Source: Planctomycetaceae bacterium
Lineage (GTDB): Bacteria > Planctomycetota > Planctomycetia > Pirellulales > Pirellulaceae
Length of the DNA stretch: 48,946 bases
Direction: 5' to 3'
Assembly: GCA_003233175.1 (NCBI GenBank)
Contig: QIKY01000243.1
Span: 1-48,946, forward strand
The position numbers and the translations under genes were made by a program. Shown in pieces: positions 32,380 through 41,797 of the stretch. Every line of letters starts with the position of its first letter. The stretch's first letter is position 1. The notes below the pieces were generated by a model, which saw only the letters and a program-made list of their open reading frames with translations, had not been told where the DNA came from and ran no database searches.

Positions 32380-35300
32380 ATGTCGCATCCACAGCAGAGC
32401 CCTCCGAAAAAAACCACCTTCCGCCTCGGCGTTTGCTTCCGCCGGCGAAATGTTTTCAGCTTGGCCATCGCGGGCGCTCTTCTCGGCGTTTTATTGTTCT
32501 CGCTGCTCCTGCCTCTGCAACGCCTTCGAGGGCGGAAGCAACCCGAAGCCGAGGATTCTGTCGAGCGGAACTACAAAGCGGAATTGCCGCGCATCGCGCC
32601 GCTCTCGCCGGCGGAGGCGTTGCAATCGTTCGTGACGGCGCCGGGCTTTCGCATTGAGCAAGTCGCGGCGGAGCCCTTGGTGGTCGACCCGATTGCCATG
32701 GCCTTCGACGCCGACCAGCGTTTGTACGTGATCGAAATGCGAGGCTACTCCGAGAATGAAGCCGACAATCTTGGCCGCGTGCGGTTGCTCGAAGACCGCG
32801 ACCGCGACGGCCGTTACGATCACTCCACCGTGTTTGCCGAAGGGCTTTCCTGGCCGACCGCAATTGCCTGTTACGATGGCGGCGTGTTCGTGGCCGCCGC
32901 CCCCGACATGTATTACTTCAAAGACACCAACGCCGATGGCCGCGCTGACATAAAAAAACTCGTCTTCACTGGCTTTGGCAGCGGAAACGTGCAGGGGCTG
33001 GTCAATACGTTCAAGTGGGGGCTCGATAACCGCATTCATGGCGCGACTAGCAGCAGCGGCGCGCAGCTTGTGAATAAACAACGGCCCGAATCGGCCGTGC
33101 TGAGTTTGCGAGGACGCGACTTCTCCTGGGATCCGCGTAGCGGCGACGTAAGGGCCGAAAGCGGAGGCGGGCAGCACGGCCTGTCGTTCAATCGTTGGGG
33201 CGATAAATTCGTTTGCTCCAACAGCGATCATTTGCAAACCGTGATGTTTGAAGATCGATACGTCGCCCGCAATCCGTATTTGGCGCCGCCTTCGCCCCGC
33301 ATGAGCATTGCCGCCGATGGTCCGCAAGCCGATGTGTTTCGCGTTAGTCCGGTGGAGCCCTGGCGGATTGTGCGAACTCGCTTGCGGATCAAAAAGATCG
33401 TGCCGGGTCCGGTGGAGGGCGGCGGTCGGGCGGCGGGCTATTTCACGGGCGCCACGGGTGTCACGATCTACCGTGGCGACGCCTGGCCATTGAAATATCA
33501 AGACTGGGCGATCGTCGGCGACGTGGGCTCGAATTTAATTCACCGCAAACGCATTGATCGCCACGGACTGATCATGCGCGGCGTGCGAGTGGATGAAAAA
33601 AGTGAATTCGCGGCTTCCAAGGATATTTGGTTTCGGCCGGTGCAGTTCGCCAACGCGCCCGATGGCACGTTGTTCGTCGCCGACATGTACCGTGAAGTGA
33701 TCGAGCACCCCAAGAGCTTGGCGCCGGTGCTTAAGAAGCATATCGACCTCACCAGCGGGCGCGACCGGGGCAGAATCTATCGCATCGCGCCGGAAGGGTT
33801 CCAGCAACCGCCGTATCGCAAACTGAGCCAGACGTCTTCGCGCGAGTTGGTTGCTTTGCTCGACCAACCCAACGGCTGGTTGCGAGAGACCGCCGCCCGC
33901 CTGCTTTTCGAACGGCAAGATCGGCAAGTGCTCGACGATTTGGAAACGCTGGCAACCAACGCCGCTTTTCCGGAAGGCCGCATTCGCGCGTTGTACGCGC
34001 TCGATGGGCTGCAAGCCCTTACCGCCGCGAACATCGCCGCCGCCCTAAAAGATAAAAATGCCCAAGTCCGCCGGCATGCCGTTCGGCTCAGCCCACGCGC
34101 TGCCGGCGATGCCTCAGTGTTGCTCGATCAACTGCTGGCCTTGGGGAACGATCCTGATGTGGTCGTGTGTTACGAACTGGGATTCGCCTTGGGCGAATTT
34201 TCTGGCCCGCGCCGCACGCGGGCCTTGGCGAATCTAGCCAAGCGGTTTCCGCACAATACGTGGATGCGTCTGGCCATTCGCAGTTCCCTGGGACACGGCG
34301 CCGGCGACATGCTACAACTCCTGGCCGGCGACGCGAATTTTATGAAACAAGAGGGAAGCAAAGCCTGGATCAAGGTTTTATCGGCCCGCATCGGCAAGCA
34401 GCAGCGCAGCGACGACATCGCGGCGGTGCTCGCGTTACTGCGTGAGTTGACCGCTCGCAAGCAAGACCGCCAATCGCGGCAAACACTGCAACTGGTCGCC
34501 AGCAACTTGGCCGCCAAGCCGGGCAGCGGATTGGCCTCGCGCGTGAATGCCGCTACCGGCGGGAAGGCGGACGAACTCCTGCGAACATTGCTCGCCCAAG
34601 CGGAAAAGACCGCCGCCAACGGCAAACTGCCGTTGTCAGACCGCGTTGCCGCCGTGCATCTCTTGCAAACCGGCTCGCCCAAACGGGCGTTGGCCTTGGC
34701 TGAGGAACTGCTCGCGCCTGCGGAACCGCAAGAAATTCAGGCGGCGGCCGTGGCGTTGTTGGGCAAACTGAAAGACCCTCGCGTTGGCAAGCTGATTTTG
34801 GCGGCCTGGCCTGGCCTGACACCCAGCTTGCGGCGGCAATCTGGCGAAGTGTTGTTCTCGCGAGATATCTGGCTGGGCGACCTACTCACGGCCTTGCAGG
34901 CCAAACAGGTTCCCATTTCCGATATCGACCCCGGCCGTCTGCGAGCGTTGGCCGAACATCGAGCGGCGGACATCCGGCAACAAGCCAAGGGCGTTATCGC
35001 GATGCTGGGCATTGGCCGGCGCGGCGATGTTCTCCGCGCCTACGCCGGCGTGCTCAAAATGCAAGGCGACGCCGCGCGCGGGAAAATCACCTTTGGCAAA
35101 GTGTGTGCCGCATGCCATCGGATTGAAGGCGTGGGGCATGAAATTGGCCCCAACTTGGCCGCCATGCGTAATCGTGGCGCTGAGGCGGTGCTCAGCAACA
35201 TGCTCGATCCGAACCGGGAGGCGAATCCTCAGTATCTTTCGTATAATGTGGTCACGACCGACGGCCGCGTGCTGACCGGCATGATTTCGGCGGAAACGGC

Positions 35301-35469
35301 CAACAGCATCACGTTGCGGCGGGCGGAGAACGCCCAAGATGTCGTGCTGCGAATCGATATTGAAGAGATGCGCAGCAGCGGCGTTTCGCTGATGCCCGAG
35401 GGTTTGGAGAAACAAGTCAAACCGCAAGACGCCGCCGACTTAATCGCCTACCTGCAATCGCTGAAGTAG
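32380..35469 (+). CDS. PVC-type membrane-bound dehydrogenase/HEAT/cytochrome c protein
   Basis: 1029 residues. Membrane anchor at about 25-45. Residues 85-430 form a beta-propeller resembling glucose/sorbosone-type dehydrogenases (FRIEQVAAEPLVVDPIAMAFD, YVIEMRGYSE, RVRLLEDRDRDGRYD), matching the PVC membrane-bound dehydrogenase domain. Residues 480-880 are HEAT-like helical repeats. The C-terminal heme domain has C909-A-A-C912-H913 with RIEGVGHEIGPNL and YNVVTTDGRVLTGMI, the Pirellula/Verrucomicrobium-type heme-binding module. Such proteins are characteristic of planctomycetes and probably oxidise sugars or alcohols outside the cytoplasm and pass electrons to heme c. The substrate is unknown. 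Confidence 0.92.
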   Translation: MSHPQQSPPKKTTFRLGVCFRRRNVFSLAIAGALLGVLLFSLLLPLQRLRGRKQPEAEDSVERNYKAELPRIAPLSPAEALQSFVTAPGFRIEQVAAEPLVVDPIAMAFDADQRLYVIEMRGYSENEADNLGRVRLLEDRDRDGRYDHSTVFAEGLSWPTAIACYDGGVFVAAAPDMYYFKDTNADGRADIKKLVFTGFGSGNVQGLVNTFKWGLDNRIHGATSSSGAQLVNKQRPESAVLSLRGRDFSWDPRSGDVRAESGGGQHGLSFNRWGDKFVCSNSDHLQTVMFEDRYVARNPYLAPPSPRMSIAADGPQADVFRVSPVEPWRIVRTRLRIKKIVPGPVEGGGRAAGYFTGATGVTIYRGDAWPLKYQDWAIVGDVGSNLIHRKRIDRHGLIMRGVRVDEKSEFAASKDIWFRPVQFANAPDGTLFVADMYREVIEHPKSLAPVLKKHIDLTSGRDRGRIYRIAPEGFQQPPYRKLSQTSSRELVALLDQPNGWLRETAARLLFERQDRQVLDDLETLATNAAFPEGRIRALYALDGLQALTAANIAAALKDKNAQVRRHAVRLSPRAAGDASVLLDQLLALGNDPDVVVCYELGFALGEFSGPRRTRALANLAKRFPHNTWMRLAIRSSLGHGAGDMLQLLAGDANFMKQEGSKAWIKVLSARIGKQQRSDDIAAVLALLRELTARKQDRQSRQTLQLVASNLAAKPGSGLASRVNAATGGKADELLRTLLAQAEKTAANGKLPLSDRVAAVHLLQTGSPKRALALAEELLAPAEPQEIQAAAVALLGKLKDPRVGKLILAAWPGLTPSLRRQSGEVLFSRDIWLGDLLTALQAKQVPISDIDPGRLRALAEHRAADIRQQAKGVIAMLGIGRRGDVLRAYAGVLKMQGDAARGKITFGKVCAACHRIEGVGHEIGPNLAAMRNRGAEAVLSNMLDPNREANPQYLSYNVVTTDGRVLTGMISAETANSITLRRAENAQDVVLRIDIEEMRSSGVSLMPEGLEKQVKPQDAADLIAYLQSLK

Positions 35470-35514
35470 TATAGCCGCAATGTTTTCCGTTCCATTTGTT
35501 GGCCCCACCGTAGC

Positions 35515-35782
35515 CTGGGGCGTCGTCCTGTTGCTTATACACAAATACACAACGCGCCCCCTCAATAGTTTTTGCCACAGAGGACACAGAGGACACTGAG
35601 GAAAGAGTCAAGAACGATAGGCGACACCCGATGCATCACACTCTGAGTGCTCTGTGTCCTCTGTGGCAAATTTATTGCCTGATTTGTTCAAGCGAGAGGT
35701 ATTGCCCGTCAGCGTGTTTCAAAACGATGCTCGCCGAAAAACCGTGTGAATTTGTGTATAAACAACAGGGGCGTCGCCCCAG
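35515..35782. repeat. Nested inverted-repeat locus 4
   Basis: Outer arms 35515-35554 and 35744-35782 (TTATACACAAAT core; CTGGGGCGTCG/CGTCGCCCCAG ends) flank inner arms 35571-35600 and 35641-35670 (TTTGCCACAGAGGACACAGA...). The 384-bp gap before the oxidoreductase gene holds nothing else. Confidence 0.85.
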
Positions 35783-35853
35783 TCGTGCGATGACCGATTT
35801 CGGTTTCGTGGCGTGCAACCGATAAAAAACTGTTTGCCAAGAAGGCGACTTTC

Positions 35854-36996
35854 ATGGACTCCGAGTTTTCAGAGACAAGCACTTTTTCAGAAACCAACCC
35901 GGTTAAAATCGGCATCATTGGCGCCGGCGCCGTGAGCGACTACCACCATGTGCCGGGAATCGGGATCGACCCGCGTGCGCATCTTGAAATCGTGTGCGAC
36001 GCCAGCGCGGATTTGCTGGAACAGCGTTTGTCGGATTGGCCCGTCGCCCGAACCACGACCGACTACAAGAAAGTGTGCGCCGATCCCGCCGTTGACGCCG
36101 TGATCATCGCCACGCCGAACTTCACGCATGCTGAAATCGCTCTCGAAGCGGCGAAAAACGGCAAGCACGTGATGTGTGAAAAGCCGCTCGGTCTGAGTGC
36201 TGCGGAAGTTCGCCAAATGTACCATGCGCTGCGCGACGCGAAGGTCGTGCATATGACCGCCTTCACGTACCGTTTCGCACCCGCCATGCGTTACCTCAAA
36301 CATTTGCTCAACACCGGCGCCTTGGGCCAGTCGCGTCATTTTCGCAGCCAGCGTTTCCTCGACCTGCCCGAAACAAGCTGGGGTTGGCGGCAGTACAAAA
36401 AAACGGCCGGCGCCGGCGACCTGTACGACATGACGATCCACCGTATCGATTTCGCGCTCGATCTGTTCGGGCCCTTGAAGTCGATCTGCGGTTCGGTGGC
36501 GCGTTTTGCAGCGCGAACGCAAACCGCTACGGGTGAATCATGCGCACCCTCGGAAGTGGATGATTGGTCGTCGCTGATCGGGGAATTCGCCTCCGGCGCG
36601 GTGGGCGTTTGGGAGGGAACCACCTTGGCCAAGGGTTACCATCGCAACGGTTTCGGCCATGAGTGGGCCGAAGTGAACGGTTCGGAAGGCTCGGCCGTTT
36701 ATCGTCTGCACCAACCGAATGTGATTCTGTTGGGCAAGAGCGGACAAGACCTCGCTCCGGTGAATGTTCCGGCCGAATTTCTCAAGCCGGAAGGCAGTTG
36801 GCGCGATCCTGCCGAAGGCGAACCGGCCACGGTGTTCCGTTACGATTTGGTTTGGGAGTTCGTTTCCGCGATTGTCGAAGGCCGTGCGGCGGCGCCAAGT
36901 TTTTACGATGGCCTGCAAGCACAAGTCGTGGCCGATGCGGTGTTGCAATCGCACGAAGAAAGGACCTGGATCGACATTCCAGAAGAACCTCGGTAA
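35854..36996 (+). CDS. Gfo/Idh/MocA family oxidoreductase
   Basis: 380 residues. Rossmann nucleotide-binding motif KIGIIGAGAVSDYHH (about 18-32), VDAVIIATPNFTHAEIALEAAKNGKHVMCEKPLG with the catalytic EKP Lys near residue 110, and the C-terminal alpha/beta domain with GAGDLYDMTIHRIDFALDLFG, whose His matches the family active site. It likely oxidises a sugar, inositol or N-acetylated sugar with NAD(P). No export signal is seen, unlike the many Tat-exported planctomycete relatives. The first 16 residues are Ser/Glu-rich and may not all be translated. Confidence 0.88.
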   Translation: MDSEFSETSTFSETNPVKIGIIGAGAVSDYHHVPGIGIDPRAHLEIVCDASADLLEQRLSDWPVARTTTDYKKVCADPAVDAVIIATPNFTHAEIALEAAKNGKHVMCEKPLGLSAAEVRQMYHALRDAKVVHMTAFTYRFAPAMRYLKHLLNTGALGQSRHFRSQRFLDLPETSWGWRQYKKTAGAGDLYDMTIHRIDFALDLFGPLKSICGSVARFAARTQTATGESCAPSEVDDWSSLIGEFASGAVGVWEGTTLAKGYHRNGFGHEWAEVNGSEGSAVYRLHQPNVILLGKSGQDLAPVNVPAEFLKPEGSWRDPAEGEPATVFRYDLVWEFVSAIVEGRAAAPSFYDGLQAQVVADAVLQSHEERTWIDIPEEPR

Positions 36997-37090
36997 CGCG
37001 GAACCCCGGATGGTGATGACCGCGCAGTCCTCTATCCCGCCGTTCTTCAGTTCACCGATCACGCGATGGGAGAGATCGTCGAATTCCATA

Positions 37091-37191
37091 CTTCGTGCTC
37101 TTCGCGTCCTTCGTGGTGAACTTGATCGTTCGGCGCACGGAAAATCGTTTGGCCAGATAGGTTCACCACGAAGGACGCGAAGAGCACGAAG
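37091..37191. repeat. Perfect 31-bp inverted repeat
   Basis: Arms 37091-37121 and 37161-37191 are exact reverse complements (CTTCGTGCTCTTCGCGTCCT...), with a 39-bp spacer. It resembles the inner arms of nested loci 2 and 4 in style. It lies between the oxidoreductase and fabH genes; the 374-bp gap holds no gene. Confidence 0.9.
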
Positions 37192-37370
37192 GAAAGAGTT
37201 AGGAGTCGGAGAACAAAACGTTTGACGCCATCCCTCAAACGCCATGCCAATTGCAAACTGCAAGGTGCGCCGCGTTTTCTCCAACCCATTTTTGCGGCGG
37301 CATCGACCGACCGGTTATGTTATATTCTAATGCTTGTTTGCGACCCCCCAGTTCGTAGAGATACAGTTCC

Positions 37371-38450
37371 ATGGCTTCCACGATCCCCCAACAATCCTCC
37401 GATGCGCCTCAAGACGAACCTTCCGGTGGAAGTTCGCCGGCGCCGGCGTGTTCGAATCGCAGCCGCTTGCATCAACTGACGGGCGTGCAAATTCTGGGCG
37501 TGGGCGGCGCGGCGCCGGAGCAGATTGTGCGCAATGCCGATCTGGCCAAACTCGGTTACGACGAAGAATGGATCGTCCAACGGACCGGAATCTTGGAGCG
37601 GCGTCAGGCCGAACCTTCCATCGCCACCAGCGATATCGCGCATCAAGCCGCCCTGAATTGCCTGCAAGCCGCTGGTGTCAACGCCACGGAGGTCGACCTG
37701 ATTCTTGTCGCCACCATGACGCCCGACTTTCCAGCCCCCTCCACCGCCTGCTTGCTCCAACACCGCTTGGGTTCAAAAGCGCCCGCGATGGATCTCAACG
37801 CCGCCTGCGCCGGGTTTATGTACGCTCTGGCAACCGGCATGCAGTTCGTTCATAGCGGGTGTAGCCGCCGGGTGTTGGTGGTCGGCGCCGATATGATGTC
37901 GCGCGTGGTGCATCCTGACGACAAAAAAACCTTCCCGCTCTTTGGCGATGGCGCCGGCGCCGTTTTGCTGGGTCCTGGAGAAGCCGAACAAGGTTTGCTG
38001 GCCTACACGCTCGGTTCGGAAGGCCAAGGCGCCGACCTCCTCTGCATACCGGCGGGCGGAACCCGAGAGCCCATCACCGCGGAAGTGCTCAGCCAAAATC
38101 GGCAGTTCATTCAAATGGACGGCCGCGCGGTTTTTAAGTGGGCGGTTCGCGTGTTGAGCGATGGCGTGAACGATGTTCTCGCGCATGCCGGTCTTTCCGC
38201 CAGCGATGTCGATCTGCTGGTGCTGCATCAGGCCAACATTCGCATTATTGACGCCGCCGTGGCCGATCTAGGCATTGACCGCGAAAAAGTTGTCGTCAAT
38301 CTCGACCGCTACGGCAACACATCGGCTGGCAGCATTCCCTTGGCGCTGGCCGAAGCCCACCAACAGGGCCGCATCAAACGCGGCGATAAAATCGTGCTTT
38401 GCGGCTTCGGCGCCGGCTTGGCCTGGGGCGCCGCCGTGCTGAATTGGTGA
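37371..38450 (+). CDS. fabH: Beta-ketoacyl-ACP synthase III
   Basis: 359 residues. Active-site Cys146 in LNAACAGFMYAL, His286 in LHQANIRIID and Asn316 in RYGNTSAGSIPLAL, the Cys-His-Asn triad of KAS III. It condenses acetyl-CoA with malonyl-ACP to start fatty-acid synthesis. The N-terminus carries about 35 extra residues (Ser/Pro/Gln-rich) before the family start near VQILGVGGAAPE; the true start could be further downstream, but no better start codon with a ribosome-binding site is visible. fabF and acpP are 8 kb away on the other strand. Confidence 0.93.
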   Translation: MASTIPQQSSDAPQDEPSGGSSPAPACSNRSRLHQLTGVQILGVGGAAPEQIVRNADLAKLGYDEEWIVQRTGILERRQAEPSIATSDIAHQAALNCLQAAGVNATEVDLILVATMTPDFPAPSTACLLQHRLGSKAPAMDLNAACAGFMYALATGMQFVHSGCSRRVLVVGADMMSRVVHPDDKKTFPLFGDGAGAVLLGPGEAEQGLLAYTLGSEGQGADLLCIPAGGTREPITAEVLSQNRQFIQMDGRAVFKWAVRVLSDGVNDVLAHAGLSASDVDLLVLHQANIRIIDAAVADLGIDREKVVVNLDRYGNTSAGSIPLALAEAHQQGRIKRGDKIVLCGFGAGLAWGAAVLNW

Positions 38451-38467
38451 GTGCTGAATCGCTACTG

Positions 38468-39529
38468 TTACTCTTCCAGGAACCCGTCGGGCGGAGGCAG
38501 TTTTCCTGAAAGCAGGTCGGGCAACACGGCTTGCACCACGGAAGCGGGAATGGCAAAGCTTGAGGTTCTGCCCGCTCGTGCGATGTTGATCCCCACGGTT
38601 TCGCCATCTAGGTTCACGATCGGCCCGCCGCAATCGCGGGGCCGCAAAATCGTGTCGTGTTGGAGCACCTTTTCAAAGCCGGCGCGACGCTCGCTGAGCG
38701 GGCCGCCAAGCGTGATATCCATATTCGCGTGCGAGTCGGATTGCATCAGCGAAGAGAGCCAGCCCAACGTCGCGGTGACGCGCAGCTCCTGCTGGCCTCG
38801 CTCGATCACCAAATGCACGCGTTCGCCCGGTTGGTAGCCGCCAATGATTTCCTTGAGCGAAACACGGCTGTGAACTTCCCGCCCCTCCACTTCACGAACG
38901 ATATTCTCGATCGCCTTGCCGTTGGCCTCCCGGATGATATCGTTCACCCGCAGCCCCGCTTTTTGGGCGCCGCTGCCGGGAAATACGGCGTCGATGCGGG
39001 AGCCAATTTCCAGCGGATCAAATTGGATTCCCAAAACTCCGCTTTGCGGCCGAATGGTGCGCGGCTTCACGCTCGCCACGCCAATGGCGAGCGGGTCTTT
39101 GGTGAGCCCTGGGGTGGTGAGCCAACTTCCCACCGGCGTGTCTTTTTTGGCCCAGGTAACGGGCAACAGGTTTTGCGCGTCGATTTTCAAAAGGGCCAAG
39201 TCATTTTTCTTCTGGTAGCCCACCAGTTTTGCCGGCAAGCGGCGGCTATCGTAGAGCAGGCACTCCAAATCGCCGTGCAGTTCGCTGCCCTTGGTGAGAA
39301 TGTGGCCGTCTTTGCGAACAATGGCTCCCATGGCGATCGGGTTGCCGTCGGAATAGACAATCACCACGCTTTTGTGCGTCTGGGCGACGACGTCGCGAAA
39401 CGCCGCCTTGACCGACGCATGATTTCGCTCATGAGCGTTCTTTTGGGCGTGGGCCGGTAACGCCACGGCCCCCAAGAGAAGAACCATGCTCGCCAAAAGC
39501 CAGAGAAGGTGAGGTCGTTTACGGATCAT
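38468..39529 (-). CDS. Secreted trypsin-like PDZ protein, probable pseudoprotease
   Basis: 353 residues with a signal peptide (1-28, ALPAHAQ). It follows the S1C/DegP fold: GAIVRKDGHILTKGSEL, KKNDLALLKI, then RPRDCGGPIVNLDGETVGINI and SFAIPASVV. Key residues differ: the His of LTAGH is Ser82, the Asp (110) remains, and the Ser of GNSGGP is Cys300. A PDZ domain (about 160-255; GSGAQKAGLRVNDIIREANG) sits between the Asp and the Cys parts rather than at the end, giving 190 residues between them against about 75 in DegP. It is unlikely to be a normal serine protease; it may bind peptides or regulate the active protease encoded just upstream. 10 bp separate its stop from the stop of convergent fabH. 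Confidence 0.82.
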   Translation of the reverse strand: MIRKRPHLLWLLASMVLLLGAVALPAHAQKNAHERNHASVKAAFRDVVAQTHKSVVIVYSDGNPIAMGAIVRKDGHILTKGSELHGDLECLLYDSRRLPAKLVGYQKKNDLALLKIDAQNLLPVTWAKKDTPVGSWLTTPGLTKDPLAIGVASVKPRTIRPQSGVLGIQFDPLEIGSRIDAVFPGSGAQKAGLRVNDIIREANGKAIENIVREVEGREVHSRVSLKEIIGGYQPGERVHLVIERGQQELRVTATLGWLSSLMQSDSHANMDITLGGPLSERRAGFEKVLQHDTILRPRDCGGPIVNLDGETVGINIARAGRTSSFAIPASVVQAVLPDLLSGKLPPPDGFLEE

Positions 39530-39567
39530 TCGCCTCTGCTCCTAATGTGTATGCCACCCGGTTTTCA

Positions 39568-39598
39568 GAAGCCCGGCTGTTTGAAAAAGCCGGGCTTC
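39568..39598. repeat. GAAGCCCGGC palindrome, copy 4
   Basis: It lies between the two protease-like genes, 24 bp after the stop of the active one on their strand. The arms have one internal mismatch. It is flanked by CCGGTTTTCA, which matches the extended end of the family. Confidence 0.82.
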
Positions 39599-39622
39599 TC
39601 CGAAATTTCACATCCGGTAAAA

Positions 39623-40624
39623 CTACTTGCCGCCAATTTTGAGTTGCAGCTCAATCGCTTTGGCAGGATCGGTTTCACCGCCGCGAAGAACGTGAAGTGT
39701 TACGACGTCGTTCGGTTTGGCGCCGCGAACCAACTCAGCCAGTTTACCAAAACTGGGAATGGTTACGCCATTAAATTCTATGATGATATCGCCGACTTGA
39801 AGTCCCGCCCGTTCCGCGGGCGAACCTTCGTGAACTTCGGCAAGATCGGCGCCGATCTTGCTCAGACCGCCGCGCACGCCAAGAAACGGCCGTTTTCGGT
39901 TGGGGTGCGCCAGTTGCTCCCAATTTCGCCGAAAACGATTCACCGGCACGTGCATGTTTTGGTTCAACTCCTCCCCGATACGACTATGAATGCCGATGAT
40001 CTTGCCATCCATGTCGAATAAGGGGCCGCCGGAATCGCCCCCGACCAACGTGCAATCGGTGGCGATCAACATCGAATTCGCTACGAGTATCCTCCCCACG
40101 CGAACCACCGGCCGCCGGCCCGACATATACCCGTTAGGGTGGCCCGTAGCCAAGCACCACTGGCCGGGGCGAAGTTTGGAGGAGTCGCCCAATTCGGCGG
40201 TAACCCAGTCGCCCTTGTCGGTGATTTTCAACAGGCCTGAATCTCGAATGACGCCCAAATCTTGCCCCGAAATGCGGCCCAGCGTGATTCCACGGGCCGT
40301 GCTGCCATCGGCAAAAGTGAACAACACATCAAGATTCGGCCGCCCCACCACATGGCCGGCGGTAAGAACATACCCATCTTTGCTAACCACCACTCCGCTG
40401 CCGTGGGCATTGCCAACTTGAACAGCAACCGTAGCCTCAATTGCATTCTTTGTGATACGCTGCACCCGCTTCTGCATCGTTTTCAGGTCGGCCACGCTTT
40501 CCGGCGCCGCTCCGGCGAAGATCTGCTCGATCTCGGCCGCCTGTCCACGACCCGCCGCAAGCAACAGCAGCAGGACGAACAACACGAATCGTCGTACAAA
40601 GAGCATTGCAGTCATTTTGATCAC
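39623..40624 (-). CDS. Trypsin-like serine protease with one PDZ domain (DegP/HtrA type)
   Basis: 333 residues with a signal peptide (about 1-29). Catalytic residues His91 (LTAGHVV), Asp122 (SGQDLGVIR) and Ser198 (GGDSGGPLF) are spaced 31 and 76 apart, close to DegP. One C-terminal PDZ domain (about 240-330; GSPAERAGLQVGDIIIEFNG). It should be a periplasmic or cell-surface quality-control protease. It lies upstream of a PDZ-interrupted pseudoprotease on the same strand, 93 bp apart. An alternative start at Met4 or Met7 is possible. Confidence 0.9.
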   Translation of the reverse strand: MIKMTAMLFVRRFVLFVLLLLLAAGRGQAAEIEQIFAGAAPESVADLKTMQKRVQRITKNAIEATVAVQVGNAHGSGVVVSKDGYVLTAGHVVGRPNLDVLFTFADGSTARGITLGRISGQDLGVIRDSGLLKITDKGDWVTAELGDSSKLRPGQWCLATGHPNGYMSGRRPVVRVGRILVANSMLIATDCTLVGGDSGGPLFDMDGKIIGIHSRIGEELNQNMHVPVNRFRRNWEQLAHPNRKRPFLGVRGGLSKIGADLAEVHEGSPAERAGLQVGDIIIEFNGVTIPSFGKLAELVRGAKPNDVVTLHVLRGGETDPAKAIELQLKIGGK

Positions 40625-40889
40625 ACTAAATGAGCCAAGTTTTTGCGAAGGCGCCGCCGGAACGCAGCGTCACAAGACGTGTGCCTTCATAATAATGTAT
40701 TTCGGAACATCTTTCCGGTCATTTTGAGTCTGATTTATTTGCGCGGTACAAGTTTGATGCCGTAAAAAGCTGCTTCTGACAAACTTTTTTCAATTTTTTC
40801 GACTTTTTTAGATCGGCAAGACACTCTTTCCAACCGGCTGCTTTTTGCCGTATTTATTCCCTGCAACCCATTGCGGAGCATTTATTCTT

Positions 40890-41771
40890 GTGGCGTCTTT
40901 GTTGCTATTTGGCTGCGGATACCTGGGCCGGCGCGTGGCCGATATTTGGCTGACGAACAAACAGCAAGTTGTTGCTGTCACACGTTTTGCAGAACGCGCC
41001 GCTGTCTGGAAACAAGAGGGAATCGAACCCCGCGTGGGCGACGTCGCCGACGCCGAATCGCTGGGTGCGTTGCCTCTTTCCGATACGGTCCTGTTCGCCG
41101 TTGGGTTCGACCGCCGAGCTGGCGCAACGATTGAATCTGTTTTCGTCACCGGACTCCGAAACGTGCTCGATCGGCTGCCGAAAAAAACGCAACGAATTAT
41201 TTACATCAGCTCCACGGGCGTCTACGGGCAAAACGACGGCCAGTGGGTCGATGAAAATGCTATTTGCCAGCCTACGCGCCCGGGGGCGAAAGCCTGTTTG
41301 GCCGCCGAGCGGCTGTTGTTTCAGCACCCGCTGGGCCGACGGGCGATTGTTTTGCGGGCCGCCGGACTCTATGGACCCAGAAGAATTCCGCGCCGGCGGG
41401 AAATCGAAAATGGCGAGGCGATTCCCGTTCCCGCCGCGGGCTTTTTGAATTTGGTGCATGTCGACGACGCCGCGCGTGTTGTGCGAACCGTGGCCTGCGC
41501 CGACCGCCAACAGCTATCGAAAATCTATAATGTGTCGGACGGCGCCCCGGTGCAGCGAGCCGATTATTTTCGAGAACTCGCCCGACTCTTGCAATCGCCG
41601 CCGCCAACCTTCGCCACGCCCGATCCTTCAAGCCATGCCGCCCAACGCGCCACCACCGACAAACGCGTTTCCAACCTTCGGCTGCGAGAAGAACTTGGCG
41701 CATCGTTTCAGTTTCCAGATTACCGCCATGGCCTAGCCGATATTCTCAGCGCCGAGCGCGCCGCCAGGTAG
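40890..41771 (+). CDS. NAD-dependent epimerase/SDR family protein (YeeZ-like)
   Basis: 293 residues from the GTG at 40890 (GGAG 10 nt upstream), which begins VASLLLFGCGYLGRRVAD, placing the GxGxxG motif at the N-terminus as expected; an earlier in-frame start adds 15 unlikely residues. SSTGVYGQNDGQWVDE, LRAAGLYGP and FLNLVHVDDAARVV are extended-SDR landmarks; the usual YxxxK is altered. Cytoplasmic, substrate unknown; similar proteins are annotated as nucleotide-sugar epimerases. It is followed after 26 bp by the MtfA-TPR gene on the same strand. Confidence 0.83.
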   Translation: MASLLLFGCGYLGRRVADIWLTNKQQVVAVTRFAERAAVWKQEGIEPRVGDVADAESLGALPLSDTVLFAVGFDRRAGATIESVFVTGLRNVLDRLPKKTQRIIYISSTGVYGQNDGQWVDENAICQPTRPGAKACLAAERLLFQHPLGRRAIVLRAAGLYGPRRIPRRREIENGEAIPVPAAGFLNLVHVDDAARVVRTVACADRQQLSKIYNVSDGAPVQRADYFRELARLLQSPPPTFATPDPSSHAAQRATTDKRVSNLRLREELGASFQFPDYRHGLADILSAERAAR

Positions 41772-41797
41772 GGCCAATAATTCGGACCTTAAAAACA

